Positions 37,004 through 46,006 of a DNA stretch of 64,000 nt are shown here, one piece after another. The DNA comes from Mesorhizobium zhangyense. GTDB taxonomy: Bacteria > Pseudomonadota > Alphaproteobacteria > Rhizobiales > Rhizobiaceae. The notes below the pieces were generated by a model. It searched no databases and was not told the origin of the DNA. It saw only the letters and a program-made list of their open reading frames with translations. The stretch spans positions 574,781-638,780 of the forward strand of contig NZ_JAAKZG010000003.1 in NCBI RefSeq assembly GCF_011045115.1. Reading direction: 5' to 3'. Made by a program: the position numbers and the translations under genes. How positions within the stretch are numbered: the first letter of the stretch is position 1; every line of letters begins with the position of its first letter.

Positions 37004-37383
37004 CGTCGGATTCCTTTGAAAACGGAAAAGAATTCCGGCGGGAATCGAGTCCTGAAGCTTTGAAGTGTCAGAGTTAAAGCGCCAAACCCAGGCCGACATC
37101 ACGCCCAAAGGCCGTGGATCGGGAACAAAGACACGCGCACGAATACGCGGAGATGGAGTTACTGGTGCTTTAGAATGTCAAAGGAAAGCTTCGAACCGAA
37201 AACCGCCGTCAGCGTCGTGCGGCATGGGCCGGGAGCAAGAACATATGAATAGTCATGACTGCCTCCGTCGGTTCGAGTTGACAATGACGGCTCTATAACC
37301 GCATTCGGCGCGCAAGACCACGCATAACTGCCAAATTGTCGCAACCTTGCAGCGCCTGTGGCGATCACGCAACACATTAGCGA
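37004..37383. other. 380-bp region before trmL without an assigned gene
   Basis: Holds the upstream region of the 148-aa gene on the minus strand, with a 15-codon reading frame (37209-37256), and the start region of trmL on the plus strand. No larger convincing gene. On the plus strand, TTGACA at 37278 is followed by TATAAC after only 10 bases, too close for a standard promoter. Confidence 0.5.
37209..37256 (-). CDS. candidate leader peptide, 15 codons
   Basis: ATG at 37256 follows GGAGG at a five-base distance, an unusually good ribosome site. It encodes MTIHMFLLPAHAARR and stops. It precedes the 148-aa gene on the same strand by about 200 bases. A leader peptide is one reading; chance is the other. 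No stem-loop typical of attenuation was identified. Confidence 0.3.
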   Translation of the reverse strand: MTIHMFLLPAHAARR

Positions 37384-37851
37384 GTGAAGATATTGGCCGA
37401 CGGCATCCGCATCGCCCTCTACCAGCCCGACATCGCCGGCAACACCGGCACCATCCTGCGCATGGCCGCCTGCCTCGCCATCGCCGTCGACATCATCGAA
37501 CCGGCCGGCTTCGACCTTTCGGACCGCAACCTGAGACGGGCCGGCATGGACTATCTCGAAATGGCCTCCCTGACGCGCCATATCGATTTCGCGGCGTTCG
37601 AAGCGTGGCGAAAGGCCGAGGCTCGCCGGCTCGTTCTGTTCTCGACCAAAGCCGCCCTGCCCTACACGCAGTTTAGCTACGCCGATGGCGACGTAATATT
37701 GTTTGGCCGCGAGTCGGCCGGCGTACCAGAAGACGTGCATGAGACCGCCGACGCGCGGCTCCTCATCCCGATGAAGGGCGGCGGACGCAGCCTCAATCTC
37801 GCGCTCAGTGCCTCGATGGCCGCGGGCGAAGCAATCCGGCAGCTCGGCTGA
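37384..37851 (+). CDS. trmL: tRNA (cytidine/uridine-34 2'-O)-methyltransferase TrmL
   Basis: A 155-aa SPOUT methyltransferase that 2'-O-methylates the wobble base of Leu tRNAs. Motifs: ALYQPDIAGNTGTILRMA at the N terminus, FGRESAGVPEDV, and the knot segment SLNLALSASMAAGEAIRQLG. GTG at 37384 is the start in frame; the family begins just after it. The SoxR-type promoter downstream points across this gene on the opposite strand. Its neighbours petABC, soxR and hemF keep typical rhizobial order. Confidence 0.92.
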   Translation: MKILADGIRIALYQPDIAGNTGTILRMAACLAIAVDIIEPAGFDLSDRNLRRAGMDYLEMASLTRHIDFAAFEAWRKAEARRLVLFSTKAALPYTQFSYADGDVILFGRESAGVPEDVHETADARLLIPMKGGGRSLNLALSASMAAGEAIRQLG

Positions 37852-37976
37852 AACATCTTCCACCCCGGCCACGATCGCCCAGCTTGCGATCTTGCGTCCT
37901 CGGACCCTGACCGACCCGCCGATTCTCAGCCGTGTGAACATCATCTCATCCTTCGATTTGCATCCTGAAGGATCTC

Positions 37977-38007
37977 TTGCTACAACCTCAACATTAGTTG
38001 AGGTCAA
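37977..38007 (-). promoter_or_regulatory. SoxR-type promoter and operator on the minus strand
   Basis: CCTCAAC-ATTA-GTTGAGG (37986-38003) is a perfect SoxR box. Read on the minus strand it is TTGACC, a 19-base spacer and TAGCAA, the stretched spacing of SoxR-activated promoters; read on the plus strand the boxes fit poorly. It should therefore fire away from soxR, toward trmL. soxR starts 15 bases past the plus-side end, so it may also be repressed from here. Confidence 0.65.
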
Positions 38008-38021
38008 GCGGAAAGTCGGAC

Positions 38022-38495
38022 ATGGGCAGGGAATTATCGGTCGGCGAGGTGGCGCATCGCAGCGGCATCGCGGTTTCAGCGCTTCATTTCTATGAGACGA
38101 AGGGCTTGATCCAAAGCCATCGCACAGGCGGCAATCAGCGGCGCTACGGGCAGGACGTGCTGCGCCGGGTGGCCGTCATCAAGGTCGCCCAAGAGGTCGG
38201 CATTTCGCTGGCGGATATCGCCGCTGCCCTTGCCGCACTGCCGGACGGCAGGACGCCGACGCGAGAGGACTGGCGGGTGCTTTCGGAAGGCTGGGCGGCC
38301 GATCTCGACCAGCGCATTCTTCAATTGCAGAAGCTGCGCAACGGGCTGACCAACTGCATCGGCTGCGGCTGCATGTCCATCGACCGCTGCCCCCTGCACA
38401 ATGCCGACGACCATCTCAGTGAAGATGGCCCCGGCCCGCGCCTGCTTCTGACCGCATCACACCGAAAATCCAGCCGCGAATGCGGAAAGCTCTGA
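38022..38495 (+). CDS. soxR: redox-sensitive MerR-family regulator SoxR
   Basis: A 157-aa SoxR. The MerR helix-turn-helix begins LSVGEVAHRSGIAVSALHFY, and the cluster ligands are in CIGCGCMSIDRC, giving four Cys for a 2Fe-2S cluster. It senses redox-cycling drugs and superoxide. A strong SoxR box lies directly upstream, but oriented to drive the opposite strand. ATG 38022 is chosen as the family start. There is no soxS; non-enteric SoxR proteins act directly on targets. Confidence 0.94.
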   Translation: MGRELSVGEVAHRSGIAVSALHFYETKGLIQSHRTGGNQRRYGQDVLRRVAVIKVAQEVGISLADIAAALAALPDGRTPTREDWRVLSEGWAADLDQRILQLQKLRNGLTNCIGCGCMSIDRCPLHNADDHLSEDGPGPRLLLTASHRKSSRECGKL

Positions 38496-38529
38496 ACTTG
38501 GCCGCCGCCCGCCCGAATCTCAACACAGT

Positions 38530-38787
38530 CTAGTCGGAAGTCGGCAGACGCCGGATGGTGAATTCGATGACATCGCCCGGTCGCTCGAACCAGCTTTCGA
38601 TCGTTGTCCAATAGGCCTGCTTCGGCCAGCGTTCGAACCACTCCTGCGCCTTGGCGCGGGCATCCGGACGGGGCAGCACGAAAGTCTCGCGCAAAAAGCC
38701 GTCGCGCGGCGTGCGTTCACGCTCGGCCCGGCTCTGGTCGAGCCTTCTTTTCAGACCATCGAGCGGCGGTCTCGTCGGGGTACGCAC
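38530..38787 (-). CDS. hypothetical protein (GTG start)
   Basis: An 85-aa protein I cannot name. It begins MRTPTRPPLDGLKRRLDQSR and ends WFERPGDVIEFTIRRLPTSD, with Trp-rich segments (EWFERWPKQAYW) and no membrane helix. GTG 38787 is preferred: AAGGAG stands six bases before it. An in-frame TTG at 38811 is the alternative. Convergent with soxR and divergent from hemF. Confidence 0.6.
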   Translation of the reverse strand: MRTPTRPPLDGLKRRLDQSRAERERTPRDGFLRETFVLPRPDARAKAQEWFERWPKQAYWTTIESWFERPGDVIEFTIRRLPTSD

Positions 38788-38909
38788 GACTAACTCCTTG
38801 ACCCTGATCAATTACAGATTAGGGATCGCGCGGGAAAAGACGAGTCATTTTCGCAGGCGCCAATCACCAGATGGCAGGCCTGCAAGGCAGTGAGTGGAGA
38901 CGAGTGCCT

Positions 38910-39824
38910 ATGGAGCGAGCTGAAATACCGGCGGGATTGCCTGCGGACATCGAAGGCAAGAAGGAATGGGCGCGCGCCTGGTTCGAGGAACTGCGCGACC
39001 GCATCTGCGCCGGCTTCGAGCAGATCGAGGACGACCTCACCGGCCCGCAGGCCTCATGGTCGCCGGGCCGTTTCGAGAAGACCCCATGGCAGCGTGAGGA
39101 AGGCAAGGGCGGTGGCGGCATCATGTCGATGATGCATGGCCGCGTCTTCGAAAAGGTCGGCGTCCATACCTCCACCGTCCACGGCGAATTCTCCCCCGAA
39201 TTCCGCAAGCAGATGCCGGGCGCCGAGGAAGATCCCAGCTTCTGGGCAAGCGGCATCTCGTTGATTGCGCACCCCTGGAACCCCAACGTACCCGCCGTGC
39301 ACATGAACACGCGCATGGTCGTGACCTCGCGCCAGTGGTTCGGCGGCGGCGCAGACCTGACGCCCGTGCTCGATCGGCGCCGCACGCAGGAAGACCCGGA
39401 CACGCTCGCCTTCCACAAGACGATGCAGTTTGCCTGCGGCAAGCACGCGGCGATTGCCGACTATGATCGCTACAAGGCCTGGTGCGACGAGTATTTTTAT
39501 CTCCCCCACCGCAACGAGGCACGCGGCGTCGGCGGCATCTTCTTCGACTATTTGCAGTCGCCGCAGGAAAAGGGCGGCTGGGAAGCCGATTTCCGCTTCG
39601 TGCAGGATGTCGGCCGCTCCTTCCTCGTCGTCTACCAGCATCTGGTGCGCAAGAACTTCGGCCTGAACTGGACCGATGGCGATCGCGAGGAGCAACTGAT
39701 TCGTCGCGGCCGCTATGTCGAGTTCAACCTGCTCTACGACCGCGGCACCATCTTCGGCCTCAAGACCGGCGGCAACGTCAACTCGATCCTGTCGAGCATG
39801 CCGCCCGAGGTGAAGTGGCCGTGA
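38910..39824 (+). CDS. hemF: oxygen-dependent coproporphyrinogen III oxidase
   Basis: Decarboxylates coproporphyrinogen III to protoporphyrinogen IX with O2, in haem synthesis. The 304-aa protein has [30 protein letters not shown] core (as [16 protein letters not shown]), [11 protein letters not shown] and [20 protein letters not shown] near the end, all HemF signatures. ATG 38910 is chosen with GGAG upstream; ATG 38871 would add 13 residues. Haem supply suits the nearby bc1 genes. No anaerobic hemN is in the window. Confidence 0.95.
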   Translation: MERAEIPAGLPADIEGKKEWARAWFEELRDRICAGFEQIEDDLTGPQASWSPGRFEKTPWQREEGKGGGGIMSMMHGRVFEKVGVHTSTVHGEFSPEFRKQMPGAEEDPSFWASGISLIAHPWNPNVPAVHMNTRMVVTSRQWFGGGADLTPVLDRRRTQEDPDTLAFHKTMQFACGKHAAIADYDRYKAWCDEYFYLPHRNEARGVGGIFFDYLQSPQEKGGWEADFRFVQDVGRSFLVVYQHLVRKNFGLNWTDGDREEQLIRRGRYVEFNLLYDRGTIFGLKTGGNVNSILSSMPPEVKWP

Positions 39825-39838
39825 TCTCTCCTGTCTGA

Positions 39839-39872
39839 TGTCGCTTATGGGCAATGTGACCTGAAAGCGACA
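39839..39872. repeat. inverted repeat 3' of hemF
   Basis: TGTCGCTT (39839-39846) pairs with AAGCGACA (39865-39872) across an 18-base loop; CTTATG follows each arm's end. No T-run, so termination is uncertain. Confidence 0.4.
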
Positions 39873-40044
39873 CTTATGCCGGATTGTTACCGCCTGTAAG
39901 ATTGCGTGGTGACAAGAGGAAGCATTACGATTAGGACTTGGATGAAAGCTGACGCGAGCGCGAAAACGCGCCGCGCCGGCTAAGAATGACACATGAAATG
40001 CGGTGGGTTGGGCCTCCCGCGAAACGCGCTAAACCACGGTCGGC

Positions 40045-40130
40045 AGCCGGAATCCGGTTTCCGGAAAGATCGTGGCGAAACAAGACGATAGAGCACGATC
40101 CGGAATCTCTTGCGATGGATCAGGCTCTAG
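40045..40130. repeat. degraded rhizobial intergenic palindromic repeat
   Basis: Segments such as CCGGTTTCCGGAAAGATCG, then AGCACGATCCGGAATC and GATCAGGCTCTAG, resemble the common rhizobial element built on CCGGTTTTCCGGAAAAGATC and GAGCATGATCC. Recognition is from memory; only one copy lies here. Confidence 0.4.
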
Positions 40131-40165
40131 AATTTTAGTTAACTTTTAGCTGACAGTGTCCGTCC

Positions 40166-41104
40166 ATGATCAAGCAGTCTCTCCTCGGCGCGATGGCGCT
40201 TACTCTTGTCCTCGGTTTTGCTGGCACAGCCGGCGCGCGCGATCTATCTGATTGCGAGCGCAACGGTTCGCAGGCAAAAATGGCGGCTTCCAACAGCAGC
40301 AAGGAAACACCAAAACCCGCAAGTGCTGCTGCCGCGCGCTGCCCCGACCTGTCGATCGATACGCCCGTGAAAAGCCTTAAAGCCGAGCCAGTCAAGGCCA
40401 TGATCGAACAGGATTCGCCCGCTCCTGAATTCAACGTTGCCGTTCCGCCGGCGGCAGCCTCGTCGTCCATCATCCGCGCGAAAGACTTCACCGTCCTCGT
40501 CAAGCGGCCGGAAAAGGCCACTGCAGAAACGCTGGTGCTTCTCCACGGCTCGGGCGGCGACGAGACGACGATGATGGCCCTCGCCTCCCGCATCGCCCCG
40601 CGCTCGGTGCTGATGGGTGTGCGCGGCCGCGTCGTGCAGGACGGCAGCAAGCGCTGGTATGCGCGCCTGACGCCGACCAAATTCGACCAGCGCGACATCC
40701 GCTCCGAGGCAAACGCCTTTGCCGGCTTCCTGCAGGACGCCGTCAAAAAGAAGATACTCGATCTCGATCACACCACCTTCGTCGGCTATTCCAACGGCGC
40801 CAATCTGCTGGCAGCCCTGACCCTGCTTCACCCCGGCCTCGTCGAGCGCGCCGTGCTGCTGCGACCAATGTCGGTGCTGGAAAAAATCCCGGCGGTCGAT
40901 CTTTCCAGCGTCCGCTATCTCGTCGTCGCTGGTCAGGCCGACGTGACCTATTCGCCCTTCGCTTCCGGCCTCGAAGCGATGCTGAAGGATCACGGCGCAC
41001 GCATCGACGCCCACATGATCAAGGCCGACCATGGCCTCGGCGACGAAGACGCCAAGCTCGTCAGCGACTGGCTGGCCCGCTCGAATGCCGTTTCGTTGAA
41101 CTGA
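40166..41104 (+). CDS. secreted alpha/beta hydrolase (phospholipase/carboxylesterase type)
   Basis: A 312-aa protein with a signal peptide (MIKQSLLGAMALTLVLGFAG, cleavage near AGA), a variable region to about residue 100, then an alpha/beta hydrolase. Oxyanion segment LLHGSGGDETTM, nucleophile Ser in GYSNGAN, Asp in VVAGQADVTYS and His in ADHGLGDED form the expected triad. It should be periplasmic and hydrolyse an ester; the substrate is unknown. Confidence 0.85.
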   Translation: MIKQSLLGAMALTLVLGFAGTAGARDLSDCERNGSQAKMAASNSSKETPKPASAAAARCPDLSIDTPVKSLKAEPVKAMIEQDSPAPEFNVAVPPAAASSSIIRAKDFTVLVKRPEKATAETLVLLHGSGGDETTMMALASRIAPRSVLMGVRGRVVQDGSKRWYARLTPTKFDQRDIRSEANAFAGFLQDAVKKKILDLDHTTFVGYSNGANLLAALTLLHPGLVERAVLLRPMSVLEKIPAVDLSSVRYLVVAGQADVTYSPFASGLEAMLKDHGARIDAHMIKADHGLGDEDAKLVSDWLARSNAVSLN

Positions 41105-41213
41105 AACAAGCCTCGATCAGAATGAGTTGATCCAGGCTCGCAGACGCAACTTATTGCTCCATTCCGTGTTATCATCCTGTCCGCCACCAAGAGCGAGGAT
41201 AGGAGGAAAACCG

Positions 41214-41399
41214 ATGAAGGAATTTCAATGCGGATCGCTTGTTCCCGGCTGCGACTGGCATACGAAGCATGAGGAAGAAGCTGAAGTGATGCGCCGCGCG
41301 GTCGAGCATATGCGCGAAACCCACGGCGAAACGATCATCCGCGAAACCATGATCGAAGCTATCCGCTCGCGGGTCGAAAAGGTTCGCGACGCGGCCTGA
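41214..41399 (+). CDS. DUF1059-family small protein
   Basis: A 61-aa protein: MKEFQCGSLVPGCDWHTKHE, then VEHMRETHGE, with Cys, His and Asp positions of the DUF1059 family, possibly metal-binding. AGGAGG before the ATG is strong. Function of the family is unknown. Convergent with cca ten bases downstream. Confidence 0.85.
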   Translation: MKEFQCGSLVPGCDWHTKHEEEAEVMRRAVEHMRETHGETIIRETMIEAIRSRVEKVRDAA

Positions 41400-41409
41400 T
41401 TGGAATCCG

Positions 41410-42684
41410 CTAACTTATTGTTTTCAAACTATCGGCGGCGCGCTCAACCAGCGCGTCGCGATCGAGCGCAAAGCCGGAATCGACCCATGCGGTTTCCAGT
41501 GCGCGCAGCGTGTCGCCCATCTTCGGCCCTTGCGTGGCACCCAAAGCGGTCAAATCCGCGCCCTTGACCGGAAAGACCGGCCTTTCCCACTTTTCCGCAA
41601 AAGCAAGCAGGCGCGAGAACCCGCCGGCTTCCATCAGCGCCTTGTCGTCCTCGACCGCACGGGCGCGCGCCGAAGCCAGCGCCAACCGCAGGCGGTCGAC
41701 AAAGCCTTTCGGCTCGCCGCGATAGAGCATCTTTGCAAAAGCGCCCTCAGCCCAGGTCGATACCGGCGCGGGCATGCCCGCCCATTGCAACAGGCGTTCG
41801 CTCTCGGCCTTCGAAAATTTCAGCCGCTCGGCCAGCCCGGCCATGCGCGCGGCATCCGGCAGCACGATGGCCGCAAGCCGCAGCAACGGATCGGGCTCCC
41901 AGCCGAGATCGCGCTCGGTCTTCACCAGCCCGTGAATCGCGTCGATGCCCCATTTCTCACTTTCGGGCAGGATGCGCGTCAGCACACCGGCCTGCCGCAT
42001 CCACAAAAGCGCGCGCGACGGGTCAGGCGCTGACAGGAGCTTCTTCAACTCGGCCCAGACCCGCTCGGCCGAAAGCTGGTCGAGCCCGTCCTTCAGCCGC
42101 GCGCTCGCCTTCACACCCTCGGCATCCGGCCGGCCCGAGCCGTACCAGGCGAAGAAACGATAAAACCGCAGGATGCGCAGATAGTCTTCGCGAATGCGCG
42201 CCTCCGCATCGCCGATGAAACGCAAGGTGCGGCTTTCAAGGTCGGCCAGTCCGCCGACCAGATCGATCACCGAACCGTCGGCTTCGGCGTAAAGCGCATT
42301 GATGGTGAAGTCGCGCCGTTCGGCGTCGCTCTTCCAGTCACGGCCGAACTGCACCTTGGCGCGGCGTCCGTCGGTCTCCACGTCGGCGCGCAGCGTCGTC
42401 ACCTCGAACGGCTTGCCGCCGGCAATCACGGTGATCGTGCCATGCTCGGCCCCGGTCGGCACGGCCTTGAAGCCGGCGGCCTCGGCACGCCGCGTCGTCA
42501 GTTCAGGCACATTGGTCGTTGCGATGTCGATATCGGAAACGGGTTCGCCAAGCAGTGCGTTGCGCACAGCCCCGCCTGCGATGCGCGCTTCTTCGCCTTC
42601 CGCGGAAAGGGCCTCGAGAAGCCGCTGAAGATTAGCGTCCGCAAGCCATTCGGCGCGGCCGGCGATCGACGCCTTGTCGCTCAT
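41410..42684 (-). CDS. cca: CCA tRNA nucleotidyltransferase / poly(A) polymerase family
   Basis: A 424-aa class II nucleotidyltransferase. The head has GGAVRNALLGEPVSDIDIAT, with the GG and DxD metal site, and the neck has RDFTINALYAEADG and EDYLRILRFYRFF. It adds or repairs the tRNA CCA end. The ATG overlaps the stop of the NUDIX gene upstream as ATGA, forming an operon with DUF1285. Length is usual for Rhizobiales. Confidence 0.92.
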   Translation of the reverse strand: MSDKASIAGRAEWLADANLQRLLEALSAEGEEARIAGGAVRNALLGEPVSDIDIATTNVPELTTRRAEAAGFKAVPTGAEHGTITVIAGGKPFEVTTLRADVETDGRRAKVQFGRDWKSDAERRDFTINALYAEADGSVIDLVGGLADLESRTLRFIGDAEARIREDYLRILRFYRFFAWYGSGRPDAEGVKASARLKDGLDQLSAERVWAELKKLLSAPDPSRALLWMRQAGVLTRILPESEKWGIDAIHGLVKTERDLGWEPDPLLRLAAIVLPDAARMAGLAERLKFSKAESERLLQWAGMPAPVSTWAEGAFAKMLYRGEPKGFVDRLRLALASARARAVEDDKALMEAGGFSRLLAFAEKWERPVFPVKGADLTALGATQGPKMGDTLRALETAWVDSGFALDRDALVERAADSLKTIS

Positions 42685-43313
42685 GCATAGAGCCTTTCAT
42701 AAAGCGTGCGGATGATGCCGGCTGTGACGCCCCAGATGCGCTGGCCGCCATAAGGCATGTCGTAATAGACCCATTCCTTGTCATCCCACACACGGCTGCC
42801 CTGATGGTGGTTGGCAGGGTCCATCAGGAACCGCAGCGGCACTTCGAAGGCCGTATCCACTTCATGCGGATTGATCGTCAGATGAAAACCCGGTCGCACG
42901 ACGGCGAGCACCGGCGCGATGCGATAGCCGCTGCCGGCGACATAGTCAGGCATGCGGCCAACGATCTCGATATAATCCTCGCCAAGCCCGATCTCCTCCA
43001 CCGTCTCGCGAAGTGCCGCAAACTCCGGCGTCGGATCGGTCGGATCGATGCGGCCTCCGGGAAACGCCACCTGCCCCGAGTGATTGCGCAGTTTCTCGGT
43101 GCGCTTGGTCAGGATGACGCTTGCCTCATCGCCATGATCGACCACGGGGATCAGCACCGCCGCATCGCGCAGATTGTCGCGGCGGATCAGATGGCCAAGG
43201 CCCGGATTGAAGCGATGGTCGCCATAATCCTCGTCCAGAACAGGCTCGCGCTCCTGCTCCACCCGCCTGCGAAAATCGAGTGCCGAAAAATGCGTTGCGA
43301 CTGCGTTGTCCAT
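42681..43313 (-). CDS. NUDIX hydrolase, CoA pyrophosphatase type
   Basis: A 210-aa hydrolase. The Nudix box is split as FPGGRIDPTD and ALRETVEEIGL, with the spacing of CoA diphosphatases, preceded by VILTKRTEKLRNHSGQVAF, a NudL-like segment. It should cleave CoA or a nucleoside diphosphate linked compound. Coupled to cca by ATGA; DUF1285 starts three bases upstream of its own start. Confidence 0.9.
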   Translation of the reverse strand: MDNAVATHFSALDFRRRVEQEREPVLDEDYGDHRFNPGLGHLIRRDNLRDAAVLIPVVDHGDEASVILTKRTEKLRNHSGQVAFPGGRIDPTDPTPEFAALRETVEEIGLGEDYIEIVGRMPDYVAGSGYRIAPVLAVVRPGFHLTINPHEVDTAFEVPLRFLMDPANHHQGSRVWDDKEWVYYDMPYGGQRIWGVTAGIIRTLYERLYA

Positions 43314-43316
43314 GGC

Positions 43317-43946
43317 TCAGGCGCTCAACCGCCGAAGTTTCTCGGCCGGCATGATCGGATAGACCTCGCCGCCGGAGCGCACCGCAAACATCAGCTCGCC
43401 GCCGATCTCGATTTCCTCGCCATGCTCGACCAGTTCATACATCACCGGCCGCGCCACCAGCGCCTCCAGCCTTCCGCGCACCAGCACATAGGGTTTTAGC
43501 CCGCCGGTCTCGTCCTCGTCGACGAAGCGCATCGAATGTTCCGGCCCTGCCTCGACGACATCGCCGACATTGGTGCGGAAGGTGATGACCTGCTCGTCAC
43601 CCTTGCCCGAGACATTCATCTCGACGGCCACGAACGGCGCATCGACCACCCTGATGCCGACCTTTTCCACCGGCGTGACCAGATAGGTCTTGCCGTCCGC
43701 ATCCTTGCGCAGCACCGTCGAGAACAGCTGCACTAGCGGCATGCGCCCGATCGGCGTGCCGAGATAGAACCACGTTCCGTCCGGCCGGATCTCCATGTCG
43801 AGATCGCCGCAGAAGTCGGGATTCCAGCGTTCGACCGGCGGCAGACCCTTGCCTGCACGGGCCGCACGTGAGATCAGCGCCGACAGTCCGGCGGTGTCTC
43901 CGGCCTCGGTCAGACTCTGTTCACGATGCTCTTCGACTTTGGTCAT
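43317..43946 (-). CDS. DUF1285-domain protein
   Basis: A 209-aa protein with the DUF1285 core: ERWNPDFCGDLDMEIRPDGT, FYLGTPIGRMPLVQLFSTVL, and KTYLVTPVEKVGIRVVDAPF. Function unknown; two beta-rich halves. It is first in a three-gene unit with the NUDIX hydrolase and cca. ATG 43946 is chosen; a GTG six bases upstream is possible. Confidence 0.88.
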   Translation of the reverse strand: MTKVEEHREQSLTEAGDTAGLSALISRAARAGKGLPPVERWNPDFCGDLDMEIRPDGTWFYLGTPIGRMPLVQLFSTVLRKDADGKTYLVTPVEKVGIRVVDAPFVAVEMNVSGKGDEQVITFRTNVGDVVEAGPEHSMRFVDEDETGGLKPYVLVRGRLEALVARPVMYELVEHGEEIEIGGELMFAVRSGGEVYPIMPAEKLRRLSA

Positions 43947-44084
43947 GGTCACGAAATAGTCACTGTTGTTCCGCTTGTCAGCCTAGATGAGTGATTTAAG
44001 TTCATTCAATAGCACCATAGGCGTGCGAATCGCGGCACTGGACGTTGCCGGCCGACGTTCCAGACAAACGAGGATCGAAGCGGC

Positions 44085-45089
44085 ATGAGCATAATCGTCA
44101 AGGACCCATCGATCGGCGAAAAGGAAATGGTGGCGCAGGCCGAGACGGCTCTGGCCGACATTTCCAAGGTCCGCGACGGCGTCGGCAAGGTCATTTTCGG
44201 CCAGGAAAGCGTCGTCGAGCGCACGCTCGTCGCCCTTCTGGCCGGCGGCCACGCGCTTCTCGTCGGCGTTCCCGGCCTTGCCAAGACCAAGCTGGTCGAG
44301 ACGCTGGGCATCGTGCTCGGCATGGATGCGCGCCGCGTCCAGTTCACGCCGGACCTGATGCCGTCCGACATTCTCGGCTCCGAGGTGATGGAGCAGGACG
44401 AAGCGGGAAAACGCTCCTTCCGCTTCATTCCCGGCCCGATCTTCGCGCAATTGCTGATGGCCGACGAAATCAACCGTGCCTCGCCGCGCACCCAGTCGGC
44501 GCTGCTGCAGTCGATGCAGGAATACCACGTCACAATCGCCGGCGCGCGCCACGACCTGCCCGCCCCCTTCCACGTTCTGGCGACCCAGAACCCGCTGGAG
44601 CAGGAAGGCACCTATCCCCTGCCGGAAGCCCAGCTCGACCGCTTCCTGATGCAGATCGACATTCTCTACCCGGACATCGAAGCAGAGCGCCGCATCCTCC
44701 TCGAAACCACAGGTGTCGAGGACGCAAAGGCGGCGAACGTGCTGACGCCGGCGCGGCTTCAGGAAATCCAGCAACTCATCCGCCGCATGCCGGTGCCCGA
44801 GAGCGTAGTCGAAGCGATCCTCGATCTCGTCCGCTCCGCCCGTCCGGGTCAGGGCAATGCCGAGACCGACAAGCATGTCGCCTGGGGCCCCGGCCCCCGC
44901 GCCAGCCAGGCGCTGACGCTCTGCGCCCGTGCCCGCGCGCTCTATGAAGGACGCCTTGCCCCCTCCATCGACGACGTCAAGGCATTGGCCGAACCCGTAT
45001 TGCAGCACCGCATGGCGCTGACATTCGCCGCCCGCGCCGAAGGCATGAGCGTGCGCGATGTCGTCGCCCGGCTGGTGAAAGGGGTCTGA
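44085..45089 (+). CDS. MoxR-family AAA+ ATPase
   Basis: A 334-aa AAA+ ATPase of the MoxR group. Walker A is GVPGLAKTKL, Walker B LLMADEINRASP, sensor 1 lies in LATQNPLEQEGTYPLPEAQL. MoxR proteins act as chaperones with vWA partners. It leads a four-gene unit with DUF58, DUF4159 and vWA-like proteins; the next gene overlaps by one base (TGATG). Confidence 0.93.
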   Translation: MSIIVKDPSIGEKEMVAQAETALADISKVRDGVGKVIFGQESVVERTLVALLAGGHALLVGVPGLAKTKLVETLGIVLGMDARRVQFTPDLMPSDILGSEVMEQDEAGKRSFRFIPGPIFAQLLMADEINRASPRTQSALLQSMQEYHVTIAGARHDLPAPFHVLATQNPLEQEGTYPLPEAQLDRFLMQIDILYPDIEAERRILLETTGVEDAKAANVLTPARLQEIQQLIRRMPVPESVVEAILDLVRSARPGQGNAETDKHVAWGPGPRASQALTLCARARALYEGRLAPSIDDVKALAEPVLQHRMALTFAARAEGMSVRDVVARLVKGV

Positions 45090-46006
45090 TGGCACGCATC
45101 GGCGAGGCCTCCTCCCCGGTCGGCACGCGAGACGCCCTTGCCCGTGCAAGGATGCGCGCTTCGCTTGTGCCCGACCTGCTGATCGAGGCCCGCCGCGTCG
45201 TCAACACCGTCATCGGCGGCTGGCATGGCCGGCGCAAGCGCGGCATCGGCGAGAATTTCTGGCAGTTCCGCCCCTATGTCGACGGCGAGTCGCAATCCGC
45301 AATCGACTGGCGGCGTTCGGCACGCGACGACCACACCTATGTCCGCGACCGCGAATGGGAAGCAGCCCACACCGTCTGGCTTTGGGCCGACCCCTCGGCT
45401 TCCATGCTCTACAAATCGACCACAGCCAGCGTTTCCAAGGAATCGCGCGCATTGGTGATCACGCTGGCGCTGGCCGAACTCCTGTCGCGCAGCGGCGAGC
45501 GCATCGCATGGCCCGGCCTCACCGATCCATTCACGGCCCGCAACGGCGCCGAGCGCATTGCTGCGCACCTGTCCCACGCACCGGGCCTGCCCGCAAGGCC
45601 GGACCTCACCGCCATCCGCCGCTTTTCCGACATCGTTATCGCCAGCGACTTTCTTGATCCGGTCGAGGAAACCCAGGAATGGCTCGATGTGCTCGCCCGT
45701 CACGGCGTGCGCGCGCATCTGATCGAGATCGCTGACCCGGCCGAAGAGAGCTTTCCCTATGCCGGCCGCACCGAATTCACCGATCCCGAAACCGGCGACA
45801 AGCTGACCGCCGGCCGCGCCGAAATGCTGAGCGAGGACTATCAGCGCCTCTATTCGGCCCGCCGCCATGAGCTGGCCGCCTGGTGCAAGCGTCTCGGCTG
45901 GAGCTACACCGTCAACCACACCGACCGCCTCGCCTCCGACGCGCTGGTGCGCATCCACATGGCCCTGACCGCCGATGGCGGCTACGCCTCCGGGGTCCGC
46001 GCATGA
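45089..46006 (+). CDS. DUF58-domain protein
   Basis: A 305-aa DUF58 protein. RRKRGIGENFWQFRPYVDGE and AIDWRRSARDDHTYVRDREW are the family signature, and LWADPSASM resembles a vWA MIDAS start (DxSxS). These proteins usually partner MoxR ATPases. No TM helix. It overlaps both neighbours, so it is translated with them. Confidence 0.9.
   Translation: MARIGEASSPVGTRDALARARMRASLVPDLLIEARRVVNTVIGGWHGRRKRGIGENFWQFRPYVDGESQSAIDWRRSARDDHTYVRDREWEAAHTVWLWADPSASMLYKSTTASVSKESRALVITLALAELLSRSGERIAWPGLTDPFTARNGAERIAAHLSHAPGLPARPDLTAIRRFSDIVIASDFLDPVEETQEWLDVLARHGVRAHLIEIADPAEESFPYAGRTEFTDPETGDKLTAGRAEMLSEDYQRLYSARRHELAAWCKRLGWSYTVNHTDRLASDALVRIHMALTADGGYASGVRA

Larger units (their letters stand above)
39825..40165. 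other. 341-bp intergenic region after hemF
   Basis: No gene. It contains an 8-bp inverted repeat at 39839-39872 right after hemF, and from about 40045 a degraded copy of a palindromic repeat common in rhizobial genomes. The hydrolase promoter must lie in its right half. Confidence 0.55.

Noticed and set aside
37185..37290. tRNA-like T-loop motif GGTTCGA
   Set aside because: No matching acceptor stem, D-arm or anticodon arm around it.
37159..37944. 261-codon minus-strand frame starting behind the SoxR promoter
   Set aside because: Not called as a gene because most of it is antisense to trmL and composition looks like a shadow. Kept as a finding since promoter and start spacing are good.
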